Source: Pseudomonas violetae
GTDB lineage: Bacteria > Pseudomonadota > Gammaproteobacteria > Pseudomonadales > Pseudomonadaceae
Assembly (NCBI RefSeq): GCF_023072615.1
Contig: NZ_JAKNRW010000004.1
Span: forward strand, 367,562 to 431,561
Direction: 5' to 3'
Length of the DNA stretch: 64,000 nucleotides
This document shows positions 17,220-26,380 of the stretch, piece after piece; position 1 is the first letter of the stretch; the number at the start of each line of letters is the position of its first letter. The notes under the pieces were generated by a model. That model searched no databases, was not told the DNA's origin, and saw only the letters and a list, made by a program, of their open reading frames with translations. The translations under genes and the position numbers were made by a program.

Positions 17220-18584
17220 ATGACCAGCAACAATCCGCAAACCCGCGAGTGGCAAGCACTGAGCAACGACCACCACCTGGCACCGTTCAGTGACTTCAAG
17301 CAGCTGAAGGAAAAAGGCCCGCGTATTATCACCAGCGCCAAGGGCGTTTACCTTTGGGACAGTGAAGGTAACAAGATCCTCGACGGTATGGCCGGCCTGT
17401 GGTGTGTAGCGATCGGTTACGGTCGCGACGAACTGGCCGACGCTGCCAGCAAGCAGATGCGCGAGCTGCCGTACTACAACCTGTTCTTCCAGACCGCCCA
17501 CCCCCCGGTACTGGAGCTGGCCAAGGCCATTGCCGACATCGCGCCGGAAGGTATGAACCACGTGTTCTTCACCGGTTCCGGTTCCGAAGGTAACGACACC
17601 ATGCTGCGGATGGTGCGCCACTACTGGGCGATCAAAGGCCAGCCGAACAAGAAAGTCATCATCAGTCGCAAGAACGGCTATCACGGTTCCACCGTGGCCG
17701 GCGCGAGCCTGGGTGGCATGACTTATATGCATGAACAGGGCGACTTGCCGATTCCGGGCATCGTCCACATTGCCCAGCCTTACTGGTTCGCAGAAGGCGG
17801 CGACATGACGCCTGAAGAGTTTGGCGTATGGGCGGCCAATCAGCTGGAAGAAAAAATTCTGGAAGTTGGCGTTGATAACGTCGGTGCCTTTATCGCCGAG
17901 CCAATCCAGGGCGCTGGCGGCGTGATCATTCCGCCTGAGACCTACTGGCCGCGCATCAAGGAAATCCTCGCCAAGTACGACATCCTGTTCGTGGCTGACG
18001 AAGTGATCTGCGGTTTCGGTCGTACCGGCGAGTGGTTCGGTTCCGATTTCTACGACCTCAAGCCTGACATGATGACCATCGCCAAAGGCCTGACCTCCGG
18101 CTACATCCCCATGGGTGGCCTGATCGTGCGCGACGAAGTGGTGGCAGTACTCAACGAAGGCGGCGACTTCAACCACGGTTTCACCTATTCCGGTCACCCG
18201 GTGGCGGCTGCGGTGGCGCTGGAAAACATCCGCATCCTGCGTGATGAAAAAATCATCGAGCACGTCCACGCAGAAACGGCACCGTATTTGCAAAGTCGCC
18301 TGCGGGAACTGAACGATCACCCATTGGTAGGCGAAGTACGTGGGGTAGGGCTGTTGGGGGCGATCGAACTGGTCCAGGACAAGGCCACTCGCAAACGTTA
18401 CGAAGGCCGCGGCGTCGGCATGATTTGCCGCACGTTCTGCTTCGACAACGGCCTGATCATGCGCGCCGTCGGCGACACCATGATCATCGCTCCGCCACTG
18501 GTGATCACCAAGGCGGAAATCGATGAGTTGGTTGCCAAGGCTCGCAAGTGCCTGGACCTGACACTGAGTGCGCTGCAGGGCTAA
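17220..18584 (+). CDS. spuC: Putrescine (polyamine)-pyruvate aminotransferase
   Basis: A 454-residue class III aminotransferase. The PLP lysine is Lys289 in MTIAKGLTSGYIPMGG, with the cofactor aspartate in VADEVICGFGRTG and the phosphate-binding GSGSEGNDT around residues 119-127. It transfers the amino group of putrescine (and, less well, cadaverine or diamines) to pyruvate, feeding 4-aminobutanal into GABA formation. AGGAGAATTCGC lies before the ATG. The position after spuB matches the P. aeruginosa locus. Confidence 0.93.
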   Translation: MTSNNPQTREWQALSNDHHLAPFSDFKQLKEKGPRIITSAKGVYLWDSEGNKILDGMAGLWCVAIGYGRDELADAASKQMRELPYYNLFFQTAHPPVLELAKAIADIAPEGMNHVFFTGSGSEGNDTMLRMVRHYWAIKGQPNKKVIISRKNGYHGSTVAGASLGGMTYMHEQGDLPIPGIVHIAQPYWFAEGGDMTPEEFGVWAANQLEEKILEVGVDNVGAFIAEPIQGAGGVIIPPETYWPRIKEILAKYDILFVADEVICGFGRTGEWFGSDFYDLKPDMMTIAKGLTSGYIPMGGLIVRDEVVAVLNEGGDFNHGFTYSGHPVAAAVALENIRILRDEKIIEHVHAETAPYLQSRLRELNDHPLVGEVRGVGLLGAIELVQDKATRKRYEGRGVGMICRTFCFDNGLIMRAVGDTMIIAPPLVITKAEIDELVAKARKCLDLTLSALQG

Positions 18585-18751
18585 GTGCTAGGCTCTGAGC
18601 GGAGTGCAAGGTTTGCATTTCGCTCAGGGCGAACAAAGGATGGGTCTTTCCTTGAAAGCCTGCCTCGGAACTTGCCTGGCAACCGGTTGTTTCAGATGCC
18701 CTGCAAAGGCCGATGAGCACGTGGTTAAAAAGAAAAATTGGAGCATTACCC

Positions 18752-19864
18752 ATGAAGGCATTAGGTATGAAGATAGCTGGCAAGACCCTCCTGGCCATGT
18801 CCATGATGGGCATGATGGCAGGCGCAGTTCAGGCAGACGACAAGGTTCTGCACGTATACAACTGGTCTGACTACATCGCCCCGGACACCGTCAAGAAGTT
18901 CGAAGCCGAGTCGGGCATCAAGGTGGTTTACGACGTATTCGACAGCAACGAAACGCTGGAAGCCAAGTTGCTGGCCGGCAAGTCTGGCTACGACATCGTC
19001 GTACCGTCGAACAACTTCCTGGCCAAGCAGATCAAGGCTGGCGTGTACCAGAAGCTCGACAAGTCCAAACTGCCGTTGTGGAAAAACCTCAATACCGATC
19101 TTCTCAAAGCGGTATCGGTGAGCGATCCGGGTAACGAACATGCATTCCCTTACATGTGGGGTTCGATCGGTATCGGGTTCAACGACGAAAAGGTCAAGGC
19201 CGCACTGGGTGCCGATGCACCAACCAATTCCTGGGACCTGATTTTCAAGCCGGAAAATGCTGCCAAGCTGAAATCCTGCGGCATCAGTGTCCTCGATTCG
19301 CCAACCGAGATGATTCCGGTGGCGCTGCACTACCTGGGCTATCCGACCGACAGCCAGGACAAGAAACAGCTGGCTGAAGCCGAAGCGCTGTTCCTGAAAG
19401 TCCGTCCTTCGATCGGCTACTTCCACTCCTCCAAGTACATTTCCGACCTGGCCAACGGTAACATCTGTGTGGCCATCGGTTACTCGGGCGACATCTACCA
19501 GGCGAAGTCTCGCGCGGCTGAAGCCGGTGACAAGGTGAAAGTCAGCTACAACATTCCCAAAGAAGGTGCCGGCAGCTTCTACGACATGGTCGCCATCCCT
19601 AAAGATGCCGAAAACGTCGACGGCGCCTACAAGTTCATGACCTTCCTGATGAAGCCTGAAGTCATGGCGGAGATCACCAACGCCGTGCGCTTCCCGAACG
19701 GTAACGCAGCCGCAACTCCACTGGTTGATAAAGACATCACCAGCGACCCGGGCGTTTATCCACCAGCCGACGTTCTGGCCAAGCTGTATGCGATTGCCGA
19801 CTTGCCGGCCGCTACCCAGCGAATCCTGACCCGCAGTTGGACCAGGATCAAATCGGGTAAATAA
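18752..19864 (+). CDS. spuD: Polyamine ABC transporter, substrate-binding protein (putrescine type)
   Basis: A 370-residue periplasmic binding protein. The signal peptide ends at about MAGAVQA and the mature part begins [19 protein letters not shown], the PotF/SpuD hallmark, with [22 protein letters not shown] in the ligand cleft. The ATG at 18752 has TTGGAG upstream; an in-frame start at 18713 would add a short basic N-terminus without a ribosome site. It provides putrescine to SpuFGH. It lies about 170 bp after spuC. Confidence 0.92.
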   Translation: MKALGMKIAGKTLLAMSMMGMMAGAVQADDKVLHVYNWSDYIAPDTVKKFEAESGIKVVYDVFDSNETLEAKLLAGKSGYDIVVPSNNFLAKQIKAGVYQKLDKSKLPLWKNLNTDLLKAVSVSDPGNEHAFPYMWGSIGIGFNDEKVKAALGADAPTNSWDLIFKPENAAKLKSCGISVLDSPTEMIPVALHYLGYPTDSQDKKQLAEAEALFLKVRPSIGYFHSSKYISDLANGNICVAIGYSGDIYQAKSRAAEAGDKVKVSYNIPKEGAGSFYDMVAIPKDAENVDGAYKFMTFLMKPEVMAEITNAVRFPNGNAAATPLVDKDITSDPGVYPPADVLAKLYAIADLPAATQRILTRSWTRIKSGK

Positions 19865-19869
19865 GTTAA

Positions 19870-19977
19870 CCCCTGTAGGCGCGAGCTTGCTCGTGAAGAA
19901 AGCCGAAGCGCCATTGGGTGTCAGGCACCCCGCGTTATCGTTGGCGATCATCGCGAGCGAGCTCGCGCCTACAGGGG
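19870..19977. repeat. Inverted intergenic repeat between spuD and spuE
   Basis: CCCCTGTAGGCGCGAGCTTG at the left and CGAGCTCGCGCCTACAGGGG at the right are inverted arms about 70 bases apart. The class differs from the GTGGGAGCGGG REPs by its CCTGTAGGCGCGAG outer part. The hairpin may adjust the ratio of SpuD to downstream gene products. Confidence 0.88.
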
Positions 19978-19988
19978 TATATGCATAA

Positions 19989-21203
<1,215 letters not shown>

Positions 21204-21275
21204 CTTCAAGGCTCAAACTATCCAAGGTTGGCTCACCTTGAGCGAACTGCACTCTTTTTTTTGGGAGTTTCGTAA

Positions 21276-22418
21276 ATGGCAGTTGCCTCCGGCGCCTATA
21301 AGAAAGCCCTCGAGGGCGACCAGACACCTAAACAGGTGCTGGTCAAAATCGACCGGGTCACGAAGAAGTTCGACGAGACGATTGCCGTGGACGATGTGTC
21401 CCTGGAAATCAAAAAAGGCGAGATATTCGCCCTGCTCGGCGGTTCGGGATCGGGCAAATCCACTTTGCTGCGTATGCTCGCAGGTTTCGAACGGCCCACG
21501 GAGGGGCGCATTTTCCTCGATGGCGTGGACATCACTGATATGCCGCCATACGAGCGGCCGATCAACATGATGTTCCAGTCATACGCCTTGTTCCCGCACA
21601 TGACCGTGGCGCAGAACATCGCCTTCGGCCTCAAGCAGGACAAGATTTCCTCCGCTGAAGTCGATGCCCGCGTGGCCGAAATGCTCAAGCTGGTGCAGAT
21701 GAGCCAGTACGCCAAGCGCAAGCCGCATCAACTGTCCGGTGGTCAGCGTCAGCGTGTGGCGCTGGCGCGCTCCCTGGCCAAGCGGCCAAAGTTGTTGCTG
21801 CTCGACGAGCCGATGGGCGCATTGGACAAGAAATTGCGTTCGCAAATGCAGTTGGAACTGGTGGAGATCATCGAGCGAGTCGGCGTAACCTGCGTCATGG
21901 TTACCCATGACCAGGAAGAGGCCATGACCATGGCCGAGCGCATTGCGATCATGCACCTGGGCTGGATCGCCCAGATCGGCAGCCCGATCGACATCTACGA
22001 AACCCCGACCAGCCGCCTGGTCTGCGAATTCATCGGTAACGTGAACATCTTCGAAGGCGAAGTCATCGATGACGCGGAAGGCCACGCGATCATTACCTGC
22101 AAGGACCTGGACCGTAAAATCTACGTGGGCCACGGCATCAGCACCTCGGTGCAGGACAAGTCGGTCACCTACGCGATCCGTCCGGAAAAACTGCTGGTCA
22201 CCGCCGACATGCCGACCTGCGAATACAACTGGTCCAGCGGCAAGGTCCACGACATCGCCTACCTTGGTGGTCACTCGGTATTCTACGTCGAGCTGCCAAG
22301 CGGCAAGCTGGTGCAGTCATTCGTGGCCAACGCCGAACGTCGCGGCCAGCGTCCTACCTGGGGCGATCAGGTCTACGTGTGGTGGGAAGACGATAGCGGC
22401 GTGGTACTTCGCTCATGA
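21276..22418 (+). CDS. spuF: Polyamine ABC transporter, ATP-binding protein
   Basis: A 380-residue PotA/PotG-type ATPase with Walker A GGSGSGKST starting at about residue 55, signature LSGGQRQR, Walker B LLLLDEPMGALD and a C-terminal TOBE domain (CEFIGNVNIFEGEVID and after). It drives polyamine import by SpuDEGH. Its last codon overlaps the spuG start (ATGA at 22415-22418), so translation is coupled. Confidence 0.95.
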   Translation: MAVASGAYKKALEGDQTPKQVLVKIDRVTKKFDETIAVDDVSLEIKKGEIFALLGGSGSGKSTLLRMLAGFERPTEGRIFLDGVDITDMPPYERPINMMFQSYALFPHMTVAQNIAFGLKQDKISSAEVDARVAEMLKLVQMSQYAKRKPHQLSGGQRQRVALARSLAKRPKLLLLDEPMGALDKKLRSQMQLELVEIIERVGVTCVMVTHDQEEAMTMAERIAIMHLGWIAQIGSPIDIYETPTSRLVCEFIGNVNIFEGEVIDDAEGHAIITCKDLDRKIYVGHGISTSVQDKSVTYAIRPEKLLVTADMPTCEYNWSSGKVHDIAYLGGHSVFYVELPSGKLVQSFVANAERRGQRPTWGDQVYVWWEDDSGVVLRS

Positions 22419-23335
22419 ACATGCGCAAATTCAAACGCCGACTCAATCGAATAATTCCCGGTGGCCGCCAGTTGGTCATCGGGGTTCCGTTCATCTGGCT
22501 GTTCCTGTTCTTCATGCTGCCGTTCATCATCGTCCTGAAGATCAGCTTCGCCGAAGCCGACGTGGCCATTCCACCGTACACCGAGATCTACAACTTCGTT
22601 GACCAGAAGCTGCAGGTGCTGCTCAATCTCGGCAACTACGCGATGCTGGCCGGCGACGAGTTGTACATTGCCGCCTACCTCGGTTCGCTGAAGATGGCGC
22701 TGATCAGCACCACCCTCTGCCTGCTGATCGGCTACCCGATGGCCTACGCCATTGCCAGTGCGCGCAAAGAGCTGCAAACAGTGCTGGTGCTGTTGATCAT
22801 GATGCCGACCTGGACCGCGATCCTGATTCGCGTGTATGCGTGGATGGGCATCCTGAGCAACAACGGTCTGCTCAACGGTTTCCTGATGACCATGGGCTGG
22901 ATCGACGAACCGCTGCAGATCCTCAACACCAACCTGGCGGTCTATATCGGCGTGGTTTATTCGTACCTGCCGTTCATGATCCTGCCGCTTTACGCCAACC
23001 TGGTGAAGCACGACAACAGCCTGCTGGAAGCTGCATCCGACCTGGGCTCGAGCACCTTCAACAGTTTCTGGAAAATCACCATTCCATTGTCCAAGAACGG
23101 CATAGTCGCTGGCTGCATGCTGGTGTTCATTCCGGTCGTGGGTGAGTTCGTGATCCCGGAACTGCTCGGCGGTCCGGAAACTCTGATGATCGGTAAAGTG
23201 TTGTGGCAGGAGTTCTTCAATAACCGTGACTGGCCGGTGGCGTCTGCCCTGGCGGTGGTGATGCTGGCGATCCTGATCGTGCCGATCATCCTGTTCAACC
23301 GTAGCCAGGCCAAAGAGATGGAGGGCAAGGAATGA
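22415..23335 (+). CDS. spuG: Polyamine ABC transporter, permease (PotH type)
   Basis: A 306-residue inner-membrane permease with about six transmembrane helices. The EAA loop is LLEAASDLGSSTFNSFWKIT and the N-terminus is rich in Arg, followed by a hydrophobic helix (FIWLFLFFMLPFIIVL). It pairs with SpuH to form the membrane channel. Overlapping starts with spuF and spuH show one operon. Confidence 0.95.
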   Translation: MNMRKFKRRLNRIIPGGRQLVIGVPFIWLFLFFMLPFIIVLKISFAEADVAIPPYTEIYNFVDQKLQVLLNLGNYAMLAGDELYIAAYLGSLKMALISTTLCLLIGYPMAYAIASARKELQTVLVLLIMMPTWTAILIRVYAWMGILSNNGLLNGFLMTMGWIDEPLQILNTNLAVYIGVVYSYLPFMILPLYANLVKHDNSLLEAASDLGSSTFNSFWKITIPLSKNGIVAGCMLVFIPVVGEFVIPELLGGPETLMIGKVLWQEFFNNRDWPVASALAVVMLAILIVPIILFNRSQAKEMEGKE

Positions 23336-24222
23336 AGCGCTTCCGTTTCTCGAGTTTCATGCTGGTAGTGGGGCTGCTGTTCATCTACGCGCCGATGCTG
23401 ATCCTGGTGATCTACTCGTTCAACGCCTCGAAACTGGTGACGGTGTGGGGCGGCTGGTCGATCAAGTGGTACGTCGGCCTGATGGACAACACTCAACTGA
23501 TGGGTTCGGTGGTGCGCTCGCTGGAAATCGCCTGCTACACCGCGATTGCGGCAGTGGCGCTGGGGACATTGGCGGCGTTCGTCCTCACCCGTATCACCCA
23601 CTTCAAGGGCCGCACGCTGTTCGGCGGCCTGGTCACCGCGCCGCTGGTAATGCCCGAGGTGATAACCGGTCTGTCGCTGTTGCTGCTGTTCGTGGCGATG
23701 GCGCAAATGATCGGCTGGCCCCAGGAGCGTGGCATTGTCACTATCTGGATCGCGCACACGACATTCTGTGCGGCCTATGTAGCGGTGGTGGTGTCGGCGC
23801 GTTTGCGTGAGCTGGACCTGTCCATCGAAGAAGCGGCCATGGACCTTGGCGCCCGGCCGTGGAAGGTGTTTTTCCTGATCACCATCCCGATGATCGCGCC
23901 ATCCCTGGCAGCGGGGGGCATGATGTCCTTCGCGCTGTCCCTGGATGACCTGGTGTTGGCGAGTTTCGTTTCCGGGCCGGGGTCGACGACCCTGCCGATG
24001 GAAGTGTTCTCGGCCGTGCGCCTGGGCGTGAAGCCGGAGATCAACGCCGTGGCCAGCCTGATTCTGCTGGCAGTGTCGCTGGTGACCTTCCTGGTGTGGT
24101 TCTTCAGCCGTCGTGCGGAAGAGTCGCGCAAGAAAGCGATCCAGCAGGCGATCGAGGAAGGTGCTGCCGACTCGTGGAAGCAACCGGACGTGCGTCGCGC
24201 GCAGGCGCCGGAAGCGGTTTGA
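23332..24222 (+). CDS. spuH: Polyamine ABC transporter, permease (PotI type)
   Basis: A 296-residue membrane permease with about six helices. It starts MKRFRFSSFMLVVGLLFIYA and has the EAA loop EEAAMDLGARPWKVFFLITI. It forms the second half of the polyamine channel. The start overlaps the spuG stop by four bases. It closes the spu operon; an inverted repeat follows. Confidence 0.95.
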   Translation: MKRFRFSSFMLVVGLLFIYAPMLILVIYSFNASKLVTVWGGWSIKWYVGLMDNTQLMGSVVRSLEIACYTAIAAVALGTLAAFVLTRITHFKGRTLFGGLVTAPLVMPEVITGLSLLLLFVAMAQMIGWPQERGIVTIWIAHTTFCAAYVAVVVSARLRELDLSIEEAAMDLGARPWKVFFLITIPMIAPSLAAGGMMSFALSLDDLVLASFVSGPGSTTLPMEVFSAVRLGVKPEINAVASLILLAVSLVTFLVWFFSRRAEESRKKAIQQAIEEGAADSWKQPDVRRAQAPEAV

Positions 24223-24265
24223 GTCTGATAGGTTGATCATCAATCTGTGGTCAACCGCAATCCCA

Positions 24266-24355
24266 TGTGGGAGCGGGCTTGCTCGCGAAGGCAGCGTGTC
24301 AGTCGATAGAGAAGTCGACTGATACACCGCCTTCGCGAGCAAGCCTGCTCCCACA
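24266..24355. repeat. REP pair (REPIN) downstream of spuH
   Basis: TGTGGGAGCGGGCTTGCTCG and its inverted copy ending GCAAGCCTGCTCCCACA enclose a spacer that itself holds an inverted repeat (CAGTCGAT/GTCGACTG). It lies between two convergent genes and could act as a bidirectional transcript end. Confidence 0.92.
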
Positions 24356-24369
24356 GGTTTTTTCACCGG

Positions 24370-25011
24370 TCAGGAAATCCACGGGGACTTGCGGATGATC
24401 TCTACAAAATTCATCGGCTTGAACCCCGGTTCGCTGTCCACCAGCACATCCGCATTCACCGTGCCGAGTGTGGTCTGCGGCTTATCCTTGAAGCCATTGG
24501 CAAACGCACACAGGATGCACTCCTTGAACCCCTCTTCCCTTGGATGCGCATGCACCACCGCCTCGCGCTGCACGGTGGAAAACGCCGCGTAATCGATGCC
24601 CAGCACGTCCATCTCGACCCCTGCCGTCACTAGCGCCACATTGGGACGAAGGTGTTGTGGTACGCCCGGTGTGGTGTGCAAGGCAATCGACAGCCATACC
24701 TGTTCAATGTCATCGTCGCTCAATCCATAGGGCTTGAGAAAAGTCTTGGCGGCGTTGGCACTGTCGACCTCGAAACGCTCGCCGGCGGAGCGATGGCCTT
24801 CCACCAGGCCCAGGTCATGAAACATCGCGCCGACGTACAGCAGTTCGGGGTTGTAGGCCAGTTGCTTGCGTTCACCGCTTAGCGCGCCGAACAGAAATAC
24901 TCGACGGGAATGGTGATAGAGCAAGTCAGACTCGGCGTCGCGGATGTATTCGGTGGTGGCCCTGGCGAGGGCGCTGTCGGGTATCTGAATGCCGGCGATT
25001 TGGCTGCTCAT
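24370..25011 (-). CDS. HD domain protein resembling cyanamide hydratase-type hydrolases
   Basis: A 213-residue single HD domain. His34 (YHHSRR), His65-Asp66 (AMFHDLGL) and His112 (ALHT) are in place for a metal-binding HD site. The pattern HSRRVFLFGAL...MFHDLGL...LHT is similar to the fungal and bacterial cyanamide hydratase (DDI2-like) group. The natural substrate is unknown. The ATG at 25011 follows AGGAAAGC. It is divergent from a GlxA-type regulator (349 bp between starts), which may control it. The HD fold is sure; the subgroup is a weaker call. Confidence 0.7.
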   Translation of the reverse strand: MSSQIAGIQIPDSALARATTEYIRDAESDLLYHHSRRVFLFGALSGERKQLAYNPELLYVGAMFHDLGLVEGHRSAGERFEVDSANAAKTFLKPYGLSDDDIEQVWLSIALHTTPGVPQHLRPNVALVTAGVEMDVLGIDYAAFSTVQREAVVHAHPREEGFKECILCAFANGFKDKPQTTLGTVNADVLVDSEPGFKPMNFVEIIRKSPWIS

Positions 25012-25185
25012 GGATGCTTTCCTCGTGGGAAACGCCGTGGTGGCGCTGATGGAACCAGTCTGTTCCCGCACCCCACTGCGGACAATCGAGCCATGGCTGC
25101 GATCCTTGCCAATGAGCATGCATATCGCGCCAGTCTCGCTTGTTGCCCCGGGATTGGCTAAGTTTGCTGGGAGTGCAGGCGCTTT

Positions 25186-25318
25186 TGTGGAGAGGGAGCT
25201 TGCTCCCGCTCGACTGCGCAGCAGTCGCAAAACAGCTGGACGCGTTTTCGCGGATAGAACTTGGTGGCTGATTTCAGGGCCGCTGCGCAGCCCAGCGGGA
25301 GCAAGCTCCCTCGCCACA
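25186..25318. repeat. Inverted repeat of the GAGGGAGCTTGCTCCCGCT class, HD gene/glxA region
   Basis: A left arm (GAGGGAGCTTGCTCCCGCTC followed by GACTGCGCAGCAGTCG) and a right arm (AGCGGGAGCAAGCTCCCTCG) flank a spacer. A second element of the same class is at 43175-43296. Apart from this element I see nothing definite in the 349-bp gap between the HD gene and the regulator. Confidence 0.88.
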
Positions 25319-25360
25319 GGTGGGTGTTGATGATCGAAACCCTAGAGGGCGATTTTTGCC

Positions 25361-26326
25361 ATGAGTAAAACCGTTGCCATCGTGGTCTTCGCCGGCGTCC
25401 AGTCCCTGGACGTTACCGGGCCTATGGACGTGTTTTGCGAAGCCAATCGATTTCTCGATCCGGCCGAGCACTATCGCCTGGAAGTGATCGGCGTCGAGCA
25501 TGGGGCGATGGCGTGCTCCAACGGGTTGGCGCTCAACGCCCATCGGCATTACAGCGAAGCGCTGGAGGCTTACGACCTGCTGTTGGTGGCCGGCGGGCCG
25601 CAGTTGCCGTTAATGAATTTCGGCGCGGCTTTTGATACCTGGCTACGCGAAGCCAGCGCACGGGCGCAACGGTTTGGCTCGATCTGCAATGGCGCGTTCA
25701 TGCTGGCCCGGGCCGGTTTGCTGGAGTCGAAAACAGTGACCACTCATTGGGGCGATGCGGCGGCGCTGGCCGCTTTATGTCCTGGAACGCGCGTCGAAGC
25801 CGACCGGTTGTACGTGCAGGATGGCGAGCTTTACACCTCGGCCGGGGTCACCGCGGGGATTGATCTGTCGCTGTTCCTGCTAACCCAGGATCACGGCCCG
25901 GAAGTCGCATTGAGCGTGGCAAAGCGGCTGGTGGTGTTCACCCAGCGCTCGGGCGGGCAGTCGCAGTTCAGCCCGTTCCTCACACCCCATGCCGAACCGA
26001 CTTCGGCGGTAGCGCTGGTGCAGCTGCATGTGTTGGCCAATCTCACTGGCGACCTGACCATCGCCGACCTGGCCAACGCCGCGAACATGAGCGCGCGTAA
26101 TTTCTCCCGGGTGTTTGCCCGGGAAGCGAAAATCACCCCGGCGGAATTTGTCGAGCGGGCGCGGGTGGATGCGGCGCGGGTGCTGCTGGAAAGCACGCGT
26201 GCACCCCTCAAGACGGTGGCGTATCAGTGTGGTTTCCGGGATGCGCAGCATATGCGCAGTGTATTCAACCGTCGGCTGGGGGTGACGCCCCAGCAGTTCA
26301 GGTTGAATTTTGCGGTGTCGATTTGA
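25361..26326 (+). CDS. GlxA family transcriptional regulator (DJ-1/PfpI domain plus AraC-type HTH)
   Basis: A 321-residue two-domain regulator. The N-terminal DJ-1/PfpI domain (about 1-180) has the elbow cysteine Cys109 in GSICNGAFMLA. The C-terminal AraC domain (about 220-321) has the two HTH motifs (LTIADLANAANMSARNFSRV and LKTVAYQCGFRDAQHMRSVF). Such regulators control amine or amino-acid catabolic genes. It is divergent from the HD hydrolase gene and probably governs it, but no operator is recognised. Confidence 0.9.
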   Translation: MSKTVAIVVFAGVQSLDVTGPMDVFCEANRFLDPAEHYRLEVIGVEHGAMACSNGLALNAHRHYSEALEAYDLLLVAGGPQLPLMNFGAAFDTWLREASARAQRFGSICNGAFMLARAGLLESKTVTTHWGDAAALAALCPGTRVEADRLYVQDGELYTSAGVTAGIDLSLFLLTQDHGPEVALSVAKRLVVFTQRSGGQSQFSPFLTPHAEPTSAVALVQLHVLANLTGDLTIADLANAANMSARNFSRVFAREAKITPAEFVERARVDAARVLLESTRAPLKTVAYQCGFRDAQHMRSVFNRRLGVTPQQFRLNFAVSI

Positions 26327-26380
26327 GGCAGGGGTATGTGTTGTCTGTGCTGGCCTCTTCGCGTGCAAGCCAACACAAAT

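Noticed and set aside
17121..18320. 399-codon minus-strand open frame opposite spuC
   Set aside because: Antisense to a well-conserved aminotransferase; the translation is low-complexity (His, Val, Gln, Arg rich) and resembles no protein family.
22990..24366. 458-codon minus-strand open frame opposite spuG and spuH
   Set aside because: Starts inside a REP doublet and is antisense to two overlapping permease genes.
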